From NCBI RefSeq assembly GCF_002204795.1, contig NZ_NIXO01000020.1, positions 1 to 64,000 on the forward strand: a stretch of DNA of 64,000 bases, written 5' to 3'. Positions within the stretch are counted from its first letter, which is position 1; each line of letters begins with the position of its first letter. The notes below the pieces were generated by a model. That model made no database searches and was not told the DNA's origin. It saw nothing but the letters and a program-made list of their open reading frames with translations. This stretch comes from Pseudomonas sp. K2I15 (GTDB lineage Bacteria; Pseudomonadota; Gammaproteobacteria; Pseudomonadales; Pseudomonadaceae). Positions 41,307 through 48,663 of this stretch are shown here, piece after piece. The translations under genes were made by a program, and so were the position numbers.

Positions 41307-42464
41307 ATGAGCAGCATATTTCAGCGTCCTGAACTGGCTGAAAGCATGGCAAACCAGCTTCTCAACCCCGGCGTCCTTGATGAGGGTCTGCGCTCAGGTC
41401 TATTTCTGTCTGGTCTGCGTAGAACAGGCAAAACAACATTCCTGAGAAACGACCTCATCCCGGCCCTGGAAGAAGCTGGTGCTCTGGTCATTTACGTCGA
41501 CCTCTGGAGCGATACGCTGGCCAACCCGGCGACGCTGGTGCATGACGCCATACGCAAAACCCTGGAACAACTCCAAACCCCCGGCTCCACCTTGCTCGAA
41601 ATGCTCAAGCGAGTCAGCAGTGCAGATGCCGGCGTGGCGGGATTCAAGTTCGGCTTCAAACTCGACAGCATTGGCAGTACTGGCGGCCCAACGCTGGCGC
41701 AAGCGCTGACAGAGGTAGTGGACCAAGCGAAGACCGACCTGGTACTGATCATCGACGAAGTGCAGCACGCCATTTCCTCCGACGATGGCAACCGGCTGTT
41801 GCTGGCGCTCAAGGCTGCTCGTGACGCGATCAATCCCCGACCGAATACTCCAGGCTACTTTCTGTTCATTGGCACCGGGTCTCACAGGGCGCAGGTGAGC
41901 GAACTGACTGCAAAACGCAACCAAGCATTTTCCGGTGCGACGTCCGCAGCCTATCCGGTGCTGAAAGGTGATTATGTTGAGTACCTGCTCGACCGACTTG
42001 CAATGTCGGTGAAAAAGGAAAAATTACCGTCCCTTGATGTCGCCGTCGAAGCATTCAACACGCTGGGGAATAGACCTGAGGAAATGCTCAAGGCGCTGCG
42101 GCAGCTCATGCAGCAAGACGGTGATCCCGACCTTTTTCTGCCAGTGATTGCAAGCACGCTACGCTCAGCGGCGGCGAGTCTGGAGCTTGAGAAGGTTGAG
42201 CGGCTGGGTAGCTTGGCTCAGGCGATTTTCAACAAAATCGCATCTACGGAAGGTGATGCTCGGGGGATTTTCTCCACCGACGCGGCGGCTGAGTATTCCA
42301 AGACCGTGGGGCGAGAGGTACGGGTCGAGGAGATTCAACCGGTGGTGATTGCGCTGGTTGCGGAGAACATCATCATGCGGCGTGGGCATGGGATTTATGC
42401 GATTACGGATCAGTTTGTTCAGGAGATTTGGTTAGAGGAGCGGGCGTTGATTGAGGCTAGTTGA
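41307..42464 (+). CDS. P-loop ATPase, AAA/STAND-like
   Basis: 385 residues from the ATG at 41307, with AAAGAGGT upstream. Walker A FLSGLRRTGKTTFL near residues 34-47, Walker B LVLIIDEVQH, then a sensor-like YFLFIGTGSHRAQV and a C-terminal winged-helix-like part (TVGREVRVEEIQPVVIALVA, RRGHGIYAITD). This is the ATPase_2/ORC-like layout of stand-alone AAA proteins, function unknown. It sits just outside the island; many tRNA-adjacent genes of this kind are accessory. Not coupled to the next gene (about 105-base gap). Confidence 0.75.
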   Translation: MSSIFQRPELAESMANQLLNPGVLDEGLRSGLFLSGLRRTGKTTFLRNDLIPALEEAGALVIYVDLWSDTLANPATLVHDAIRKTLEQLQTPGSTLLEMLKRVSSADAGVAGFKFGFKLDSIGSTGGPTLAQALTEVVDQAKTDLVLIIDEVQHAISSDDGNRLLLALKAARDAINPRPNTPGYFLFIGTGSHRAQVSELTAKRNQAFSGATSAAYPVLKGDYVEYLLDRLAMSVKKEKLPSLDVAVEAFNTLGNRPEEMLKALRQLMQQDGDPDLFLPVIASTLRSAAASLELEKVERLGSLAQAIFNKIASTEGDARGIFSTDAAAEYSKTVGREVRVEEIQPVVIALVAENIIMRRGHGIYAITDQFVQEIWLEERALIEAS

Positions 42465-42570
42465 TAAATAAATTCGTCCTCGTTACTCCATATAAGATTT
42501 TTATGATGGCCTTTTGCCAATCATGTTGTATTGTCGTCTTGATATTGAGCGCCTCAAGGACGGACATGCC

Positions 42571-44181
42571 ATGCCTAAAACAAAAGAAAGGAAAGAAAAA
42601 CTTTCTATTTACTTAGTAAAAAACGTCGGAAGTAGCGACTTAGATATCCTAAAATTAGAAAACGCAAAACCTCCAATATCAATTGACATTCCCAATTTAG
42701 AAACAGCCAATCTTTACATTAAAAAAGAACCCCCAAAGCACTCCCCGCCTTGGACAACGATTTTCACCTCAAGACCTGAAGTCTCAATCGACGACTTCGG
42801 CAACAGTAGTAGTGTAGGCGCGGCCTTAGTTATAACCACATCACAATACAAATTTGTCCTAACGTTCGGCACAGGCTTCCATCTTTTACACGACGATACT
42901 ATCGAACGTGATTTTGGTTTACGGGTTACATTAAACTCAGTAAATCCGGATAAACTAAGAAGCTTAGATAAGTCCAGCTACGACCACAACCCTCTAAATT
43001 CGAGAACACAAAGCACCAAAGAGGTCGATATATTTGACCTACATATAGACTCAGAAATAGAAATATTATCCACGGTTACAGGTTGCTCGACCGTAGATAT
43101 TTTCGGCACCCACATCACAGGAAGAGATGCATTTACAGTTATTTCAACCTTAGACCTCGATCACTTAAGTGAATTACTCGAAGAAGCCATCAACCGGTAT
43201 AATCAAAAATTGCCCGAGGTTTTTGAATGGGTTGACAATATAAATAGGGTGCGCGACCTAGATGACATCCAGATTCTTGACCTCGAACTTGAAAGCCTCT
43301 TGAACGGATCTAACTTAGATAGTTTCTGGCTAGGTGAACCGGAAATCGTTGATTGGGAAAACCAGCTAGGTTACTCGTTTGATCAGTATTCCCGTACAGA
43401 GCGGCACGTTGTATTAGAACTAAAAGACTTGATTGACTATTTAAACGCAAAATCAATCTCCCTTTCGGTCGATGCGCTAAAACACACACAAGTCCATATA
43501 AACGACCATCAATATAGATCTATTAAAAGCTGGCCTGCGTACAAATGCCTTTATGCTGAAATAACTTACAGCGGAGAAAGCTATATTTTACGCAGCGCGA
43601 CATGGTACAAAGTAAATACAAGTTTTCTGCAAAAAATAGACGATCACCTTTCCTCAATAACTATGTATAGCACTCCTTTACCACGCTATGACGAAGATAG
43701 AGAGGAAGATTATAATCTAAAACTAACATCCGATCCCGCATTTGAGTTGCTTGACAAGAAAAATATCAGAATAGGCGGTATTTATGACAAACTAGAATTT
43801 TGCGACCTCATTAAAAACGGGAACGAACTAATACATGTAAAATACTACCGAAGTTCCAGCACATTGAGCCATCTATTTTCACAAGGATGTGTTTCAGCAG
43901 AAGCATTCGTCCGCGACATAGAGTTCAGGAAAAAACTTAATTCAAAGCTACCTAGCTCAATAAAGCTTATCGACCCCGAACTGAGACCAAACCCTGGTGA
44001 TTATAAAATAGTATATGCAATTGCGACGACCAAAAATCTTCCTCTTGAACTTCCATTCTTTTCTAAAGTCACGTTAAAAAACGCTCTAAAAATACTTCGT
44101 GGATTAAACTACCAAGTTGAGATCACAGCGATCGATGTAGATCCCAACCTACTGCTTAAAAAGAAGTGCAAACCTAAATAG
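42571..44181 (+). CDS. TIGR04141/DUF6119-like protein, AT-rich
   Basis: 536 residues from the ATG at 42571, with AAGGACGG upstream. The opening KLSIYLVKN, the P..WT..F block (PPWTTIFTS), the segment GAALVITTSQYKFVLTFGTG and LHDDTIERDFGLRVTLNSVN are characteristic of the sporadically distributed TIGR04141 family (DUF6119), function unknown. The gene is strikingly AT-rich with rare codons (ATA, TTA, AGA) compared with neighbours, a clear sign of transfer. It sits at an island edge, and a defence role is conceivable. Confidence 0.75.
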   Translation: MPKTKERKEKLSIYLVKNVGSSDLDILKLENAKPPISIDIPNLETANLYIKKEPPKHSPPWTTIFTSRPEVSIDDFGNSSSVGAALVITTSQYKFVLTFGTGFHLLHDDTIERDFGLRVTLNSVNPDKLRSLDKSSYDHNPLNSRTQSTKEVDIFDLHIDSEIEILSTVTGCSTVDIFGTHITGRDAFTVISTLDLDHLSELLEEAINRYNQKLPEVFEWVDNINRVRDLDDIQILDLELESLLNGSNLDSFWLGEPEIVDWENQLGYSFDQYSRTERHVVLELKDLIDYLNAKSISLSVDALKHTQVHINDHQYRSIKSWPAYKCLYAEITYSGESYILRSATWYKVNTSFLQKIDDHLSSITMYSTPLPRYDEDREEDYNLKLTSDPAFELLDKKNIRIGGIYDKLEFCDLIKNGNELIHVKYYRSSSTLSHLFSQGCVSAEAFVRDIEFRKKLNSKLPSSIKLIDPELRPNPGDYKIVYAIATTKNLPLELPFFSKVTLKNALKILRGLNYQVEITAIDVDPNLLLKKKCKPK

Positions 44182-44287
44182 TTCGGAACGCAAATTTTTC
44201 CTCCCTGTTGCGCCCCCCGCGCCACCACGCTACCCTCCCCCTCGTCGCTGCCAATTCAGCGACCGGGCCTGAGAACCCGACATGATG

Positions 44288-44340
44288 CAGGCGCAACAGC
44301 GCCACCAATCACGATTTGCAGGCGTTTTTTTATGCCCGCA
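44288..44340 (+). terminator. Conserved hairpin/T-run box before the second C4-type leader
   Basis: CAGGCGCAACAGCGCC, then GCGCC...GGCG hairpin, TTTTTTT and TGCCCGCA, nearly identical to the box at 37006-37057. Confidence 0.65.
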
Positions 44341-44350
44341 GTTTCGTGCA

Positions 44351-44482
44351 ATGGCGGCTGTGCGTGGGAGACCTTCGGGTCTGCCGGGTTCCTGTATCTC
44401 CGGTTCTCAGCCTGCGCACAGCTGCCACCCATTCGCCTGAGAACGAACGTGGTAGCTCTCACTTGATACGGGAGTTTTACCG
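44351..44482 (+). ncRNA. C4-type antisense RNA leader of the DUF3077 gene
   Basis: Stem 44353-44364 with 44415-44426; hairpin AGACC-TTCG-GGTCT (44369-44382); hairpin CCGG-12 nt-CCGG (44384-44403). Its loop carries TCCTGTATC (44390-44398), complementary with one U-G to GATACGGGA (44465-44473), which includes the Shine-Dalgarno of the next gene. A second segment GTTCTCAG (44403-44410) pairs perfectly with CTGAGAAC (44437-44444). The fold equals the leader at 36862-36993, but both antisense/target pairs are different and covary. Confidence 0.8.
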
Positions 44483-44764
44483 ATGAGCGCTCCAAATCCG
44501 TCCGGCCTCACTACCCTCGGCGTTACCCCTTTTTCCTTTCATTCCGACCAGCCTCTGTTCCGCGTTAACAGCGGGGTTTCCCTGCGGGAAGCGCTGTCTC
44601 ACGTCTCCGATTTGCTGCATGTCGCCAAGCTGTTGGCAGAGGACGCGGCCATGATTCGGGATACGGACCGCTACGCATGGGCTTCGCACTATCTGCAGGA
44701 GATGGGCAAGGCGGTGATTGATGATGTGGTGAAGGTGTTGGAGTCGCCGGGCAATAATCAGTAG
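44483..44764 (+). CDS. DUF3077 family protein
   Basis: 93 residues; ATG with CGGGAG upstream. FRVNSGVSLREALSHVSDLL, then HVAKLLAEDAAM and DRYAWASHYLQEMGKAVIDD match the short helical DUF3077 proteins common in Pseudomonas, function unknown. Translation should be controlled by the C4-type leader in front of it. Confidence 0.78.
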   Translation: MSAPNPSGLTTLGVTPFSFHSDQPLFRVNSGVSLREALSHVSDLLHVAKLLAEDAAMIRDTDRYAWASHYLQEMGKAVIDDVVKVLESPGNNQ

Positions 44765-44801
44765 GTGTGTCAGGTTGTAGATGTGTTGGCTGGGCCACCG
44801 C

Positions 44802-44830
44802 CATCGCGGGCAAGCCCGGCTCCCACATTT
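44802..44830. repeat. Single-sided REP fragment
   Basis: CGCGGGCAAGCCCGGCTCCC and ACATTT resemble one arm of the REP at 776-871 without a partner arm. Confidence 0.55.
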
Positions 44831-44875
44831 GATCTTTGTTGTTTGTTTTAGAGTGCCTGGCTAGAAGCCGCCACA

Positions 44876-44917
44876 CAAAAAAACGCCCCGAACCATCACG
44901 TTCCGGGGCGTTTTTCG
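44876..44917. terminator. Bidirectional terminator between DUF3077 and SDR genes
   Basis: AACGCCCCG-9-nt loop-CGGGGCG with A-run before and TTTTTCGTT after. Serves the convergent genes on both sides. Confidence 0.8.
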
Positions 44918-44931
44918 TTCAACTGCGTCGC

Positions 44932-45642
44932 TTAGTGCCCAGCACTCTGCCCACCGTCCACATGCAGAATTTCCCCCGTCACAAACCCAGCCGATTCCAG
45001 ATACACAATCGCCTGCGCAATATCCCGCGCCTCACCCATATGCCCAACCGGATGCAGGCTGCCCAGCGCCGCATGCGTCTCTTCACCATGCATCGGCGTC
45101 TTGATAATCCCGGGGCTCACCGCATTCACCCGAATGCCGCGCTTGGCGTATTCAATCGCCAGCGATTTGGTCGCTGAGTTCAGCCCACCTTTGGTCAGCG
45201 AGGCCAGCACCGACGGCACGCCGTCAATCGCGTGGTCCACCAGGCTGGTGGTGATGTTGACGATGTGCCCGGCGCCCTGTTTCAGCATTTCGGTAATCGC
45301 CAGTTGGGTGATGTAGAAGAACCCGTTCAGGTTCACGGCCAACACGTTCACGTAGTCTTCGTGGGTGTAGCTGGTGAAGGGTTTGGCGACGAAGACCCCG
45401 GCGTTGTTGATCAGGCTGTCGATACGGCCAAAACGCGCCACGCCTTCGCGGATGACGCGCTCGGCGGTGGCCGGGTCGGCGATGTCGCCGGCCACGGTAA
45501 GAATGTCTGGATCGGTCGACGGTTTGATCGACCGGGAGGTGGCAACCACACGGTAATCCAGCCCGCGGTAGGCCTTCACTGCAGCAGCGCCGAGGCCTTG
45601 GGATGCACCGGTAATCACAACGACTTTTTTCGAGTTGCTCAT
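44932..45642 (-). CDS. SDR-family oxidoreductase lacking the catalytic tyrosine
   Basis: 236 residues. NAD(P)-binding TGASQGLG near residue 11, NNAG near 80, and the C-terminal SPGIIKTPMH are standard for classical SDRs. The active-site segment reads VLASLTKGGL: the lysine is present, but the position of the tyrosine (four before Lys) is Ala. Thus it may be a divergent enzyme or a binding protein. The ATG at 45642 begins the Rossmann strand. It follows the gene remnant of a DsbA-like protein and the tautomerase gene, perhaps one operon. Confidence 0.82.
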   Translation of the reverse strand: MSNSKKVVVITGASQGLGAAAVKAYRGLDYRVVATSRSIKPSTDPDILTVAGDIADPATAERVIREGVARFGRIDSLINNAGVFVAKPFTSYTHEDYVNVLAVNLNGFFYITQLAITEMLKQGAGHIVNITTSLVDHAIDGVPSVLASLTKGGLNSATKSLAIEYAKRGIRVNAVSPGIIKTPMHGEETHAALGSLHPVGHMGEARDIAQAIVYLESAGFVTGEILHVDGGQSAGH

Positions 45643-45649
45643 GATGAAA

Positions 45650-45743
45650 CCTCTATATGGAAAATTCGATGGCTTGTTCCAGCGCGTTGGCGCCCAGGGC
45701 ACACCACGTCGGAGATGAAGTAGAGGGTGACGGGCGTGCTCAT
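45650..45743 (-). pseudogene. Remnant of a DsbA-family (FrnE-like) gene, 5' end only
   Basis: Starts with ATG in an ATGA overlap with the tautomerase stop. The translated opening STPVTLYFISDVVCP is the FrnE/DsbA start, which should continue with W-C and then ALGANALEQAIEF. That continuation is present but in another frame, after loss of a few bases around the active-site codons. About 30 codons remain, then the SDR gene follows. A clear decayed gene caught between two live ones. Confidence 0.6.
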
Positions 45744-45955
45744 GACGGGTTTTCCGCGAGCTGTTTGCGGTATTGGGTGGTGGTGATACCGGCGTAGCCC
45801 CAGTTATCGGTGTCGACTTCTTCGATGACGATGTGGGTCAGCTCAGGGCGTTTGTTGAGAACGCGCTCGAGGGTTTCGGTGATTTCGGCAATGACCTGGG
45901 CTTTCTGCTCCGAGGTAACGCCGTCGCGGGTGATGCGTACGCTGACAAATGGCAT
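45740..45955 (-). CDS. 4-oxalocrotonate tautomerase-like protein
   Basis: 71 residues: MPFVSVRITRDGVTSEQKAQ with Pro at position 2 (the catalytic Pro-1 after Met removal), helix AQVIAEITETLERVL and a C-terminal GYAGITTTQYRKQ. Typical tautomerase length. Substrate unknown. Coupled to the downstream FrnE remnant. Confidence 0.85.
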   Translation of the reverse strand: MPFVSVRITRDGVTSEQKAQVIAEITETLERVLNKRPELTHIVIEEVDTDNWGYAGITTTQYRKQLAENPS

Positions 45956-46096
45956 GGCAAGGCTCCAGTGACTTGCCCATCGGTAGGGTGGGCAGGCAGT
46001 GAGGCCAATTTATGAGGTTGCTTGAGGCGGATAAAGGTGGGCCGGAGTACTTCATTAGTAACGCGGTGTAATCAATAAAGCCCTGATTGCAGGCAT

Positions 46097-46128
46097 AAAA
46101 AAACCCCGAACCAGTCGGGGTTTTTTTA
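46097..46128. terminator. Bidirectional intrinsic terminator after the OprD-family gene
   Basis: AAAAAAACCCCGA-ACCAG-TCGGGGTTTTTTT, perfect stem with A- and T-runs, about 32 bases beyond the porin stop. Confidence 0.88.
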
Positions 46129-46159
46129 TCGCCTGGAATCAGGCGCGACGAGCGATCAA

Positions 46160-47455
46160 TTAGAAAACGTTGATCGGGTAGTCGGCGAACAGGCGGATCT
46201 CGTTACCACCCACGTTGTAGTTGCTGGCGTTGTTGGAAACGCGCAACCACGACGCACGGGCACGCAGGCTCAGGTCTTTGGCCGGGCCGGCCTGTACCAC
46301 ATATTTGAACTGGTTGAAGATCTCACGCTCGGTGCCACTGCCGCGGTTGGAACCGTCGTCAATGTTGGTGCCGCGCACGTAGGCGATGTTGTAGGTCAGG
46401 CCAGGCACGCCGAACGCGCTGAAGTCCAGGCCGTAGCCTGCTTGCCAGGAGCGCTCGTCCTTGCCGTTGAAGTCAGACCAGTAGGAGTTGGCCAGCAGGA
46501 TGGTGTTGCCACCGTCGCCGATGCCGCTGTCCTTGGTGTTGTTGCGGTAGCCGCCGTACAGGTAACCGGTGTCACCGGTGCTGCGCTGGTGGGCCAGGGT
46601 GAAGCTGTGCGGGCCAACGGCCCACGTGGCGCCCAGGCTCCAGATTTTGTTGTCGCGGGCGTCGGCATCACCTTGGGTCAGTTGGGCGAAGCTCTTGTCC
46701 AGCTTGGTTTTGTAGCCGTTGAAGTCAAAGGTCAACGATTGTTTCTCTGGCAGGGCCAGTACGTAGTTGACGTTGACGTATTGCTTCTTCAGCACGTCCT
46801 GCATGTCGGAGGCGTACAGCGCGGCCGACAGGCTTTCGGTGAATTTGTAGCTACCGCCCAGGTAGTTGATGCTTTTCAGGTTGCCGCTGTCGCTGCCTTC
46901 GGCGCCTTTTTGGGCTTCCTTGGTGAAGTGACCCGCGTCGAGTTGCAGGCCTTCGATCTCTTTGGAAACGATCGAAGTACCGGTGTAGGTTTCGGACAAC
47001 AGGCGGGAGTTGTCGTATTGCAGGACCGGCACGGCTGGCATCTGGTCACCGTACTTCAGCACGGTGTTGGAGATGCGCGCCTTGACGGCTGCGCCGCCCT
47101 TGGCCAGGTCGCTTGCAGCTTCGCCGCTGTCGCCTTGCTTGAAGAAGTTGATGCCGCCAGCGCCGCTGCGACCTTTACCACCATCCAGGCGAATGGCGTA
47201 TTGGCCGATCACGTCCACACCCACACCGACGGTGCCTTGGGTGAAGCCGGATTCGAACTTGCCGATGAAGCCCTGGCCCCATTCGGCTTTGTCTTGCCTG
47301 CCGTTTTTGTAGTCGCGGCTGATGTACGCGTTGCGTGCCGCGATGTTCAGGTGGCTGTCTTCAACAAAACCCTTTGATTGGGATTGGTCGTCAGCCATTG
47401 CTTGCGTAGCGCTCAAAATCCCCAGAGCGATCAGCCCCATCCGTTGTTTCAACAT
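46160..47455 (-). CDS. OprD-family outer-membrane porin
   Basis: 431 residues with a signal peptide (LSATQAMA) and the OprD N-terminus GFVEDSHLNIAARNAYISRD, followed by 18-strand barrel patterns and the C-terminal FADYPINVF ending in Phe. OprD-family porins are substrate-specific channels for amino acids, peptides or carboxylates; the ligand cannot be read here. Monocistronic, with terminators on both sides. Confidence 0.92.
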   Translation of the reverse strand: MLKQRMGLIALGILSATQAMADDQSQSKGFVEDSHLNIAARNAYISRDYKNGRQDKAEWGQGFIGKFESGFTQGTVGVGVDVIGQYAIRLDGGKGRSGAGGINFFKQGDSGEAASDLAKGGAAVKARISNTVLKYGDQMPAVPVLQYDNSRLLSETYTGTSIVSKEIEGLQLDAGHFTKEAQKGAEGSDSGNLKSINYLGGSYKFTESLSAALYASDMQDVLKKQYVNVNYVLALPEKQSLTFDFNGYKTKLDKSFAQLTQGDADARDNKIWSLGATWAVGPHSFTLAHQRSTGDTGYLYGGYRNNTKDSGIGDGGNTILLANSYWSDFNGKDERSWQAGYGLDFSAFGVPGLTYNIAYVRGTNIDDGSNRGSGTEREIFNQFKYVVQAGPAKDLSLRARASWLRVSNNASNYNVGGNEIRLFADYPINVF

Positions 47456-47525
47456 TTTCTTATATTCCTTATTACTGGTTGAGTACGCGCTGTGACACCA
47501 GGCTCCGTGTTGCTTTTCTGGTGTC

Positions 47526-47595
47526 GACTTCCCCCAATAAAAAAGGCCCGCGGACGACTAAAAATGCCGCGGGCCTTTTTTTATTGGGGGAAGTC
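47526..47595. repeat. Long perfect inverted repeat upstream of the porin gene
   Basis: Arms of about 28 bases (GACTTCCCCCAATAA... to ...GGCCCGCGG, and its complement with one extra T) around a 13-base loop. Contains an inner terminator stem GGCCCGCGG/CCGCGGGCC with A/T-runs. Much longer than a normal terminator. Confidence 0.8.
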
Positions 47596-47724
47596 ATGGC
47601 GGTTAGCCACAGGCGTTGGGGCGAATCCTATCCGCGCCTTTAACTGTGTGTCAATTTCGTGAATCTTCTGTATTTAGGCTAAAAAAGTCTAAGAAACATT
47701 AAAGAGCCATCATCGCTGAAGGCT

Positions 47725-48435
47725 CTATCCAGCACTTCTCGGATCCTCACAGCCTTGCAGGCCACACATTGGTGCACTCGATTGAGTGGCTTGAATCGAA
47801 ATTGCGACTGTTTGTCTCAGCCACTCAGCAAAGGCTTCGGGCTTGCCTAGCCAGGGGCTGATGTCGAGCAATTGCAGTTGGCCATCCTGCTCCAGAGCCA
47901 ACGTGGGAAAGCCCTGCCCGCCGATTTTTGCCAGCCATTGGCGGCTGTCCTTGATGTGCGCTTGAGTTGTTGTGCCAAGGATTTCACCGAAGGCGTCGTC
48001 GAAGACTTGAGGATCCAAACCGATAGACTCGGCCAGGCTCAGCAGCACGTCGTTATCGGCGATTCGACGACCTTCCACGTAGTGCGCCGTTTGCAAACGC
48101 GCCAACAGTTCCAGGCCGCGACCGGCGATTTTTTCTGCTGCCAGCACCGCGCTGATCGGCGGTGCTGAGTCGAACACCGCACCGTGGTCACGCAGTAGGC
48201 CTTCAAAATACGCCTCGCCAAACGGTTGCCCGGTGTACTCGGCGATGCGCCGGTCGTGGGGCATCACGTAGTCACGCAACTGCGGCGATACGGATTGGCG
48301 GTTGGCGCCGGTCATCATGCCGCCGCCGTGCAACTGGATCGGCAATAGAGCCTGGGCAGCGTGCAGCAGCGGCTCGGCGCCGTAACACCAACCGCACAGC
48401 GGGTCGTAAATGTAGTGAAGCGTGGTTGCCGACAT
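47725..48435 (-). CDS. DsbA-family thioredoxin-fold protein
   Basis: 236 residues; active site CGWC in YIYDPLCGWCYGAEPLL near residue 14-17, cis-Pro loop GGQGFPTLALEQ and C-terminal Cys pair (MCGLQGC). Cytoplasmic (no signal peptide), of the FrnE/2-hydroxychromene isomerase-like DsbA branch. Likely a thiol-disulfide oxidoreductase. Start ATG at 48435. Confidence 0.85.
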   Translation of the reverse strand: MSATTLHYIYDPLCGWCYGAEPLLHAAQALLPIQLHGGGMMTGANRQSVSPQLRDYVMPHDRRIAEYTGQPFGEAYFEGLLRDHGAVFDSAPPISAVLAAEKIAGRGLELLARLQTAHYVEGRRIADNDVLLSLAESIGLDPQVFDDAFGEILGTTTQAHIKDSRQWLAKIGGQGFPTLALEQDGQLQLLDISPWLGKPEAFAEWLRQTVAISIQATQSSAPMCGLQGCEDPRSAG

Positions 48436-48601
48436 GACGGGCTCCGATGGACGTTAATGCCCGGCAGATTAGTCTTACGCACAGTTGGGAAAAACCCCGG
48501 ATTGGCTTTCAGACTGTTTCGAGAATCGGTCGAATACCCCTGTAAAACATACGCTGTAACAGTTTTTCAGAAAGCTGGGTTTAGGAATAGATAACCTGCG
48601 C

Positions 48602-48621
48602 AAATAGTAAGCATTACCATT
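48602..48621 (+). promoter_or_regulatory. Candidate Fur box
   Basis: AAATAGTAAGCATTACCATT, 42 bases before the receptor start, has the repeated NAT(A/T)AT-type spacing of Fur sites (imperfect match). Supports iron repression of the receptor gene. Confidence 0.45.
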
Positions 48622-48663
48622 AACGCACTTTTATCCTCCCACCCTTTTTGGATACTCACCCCG

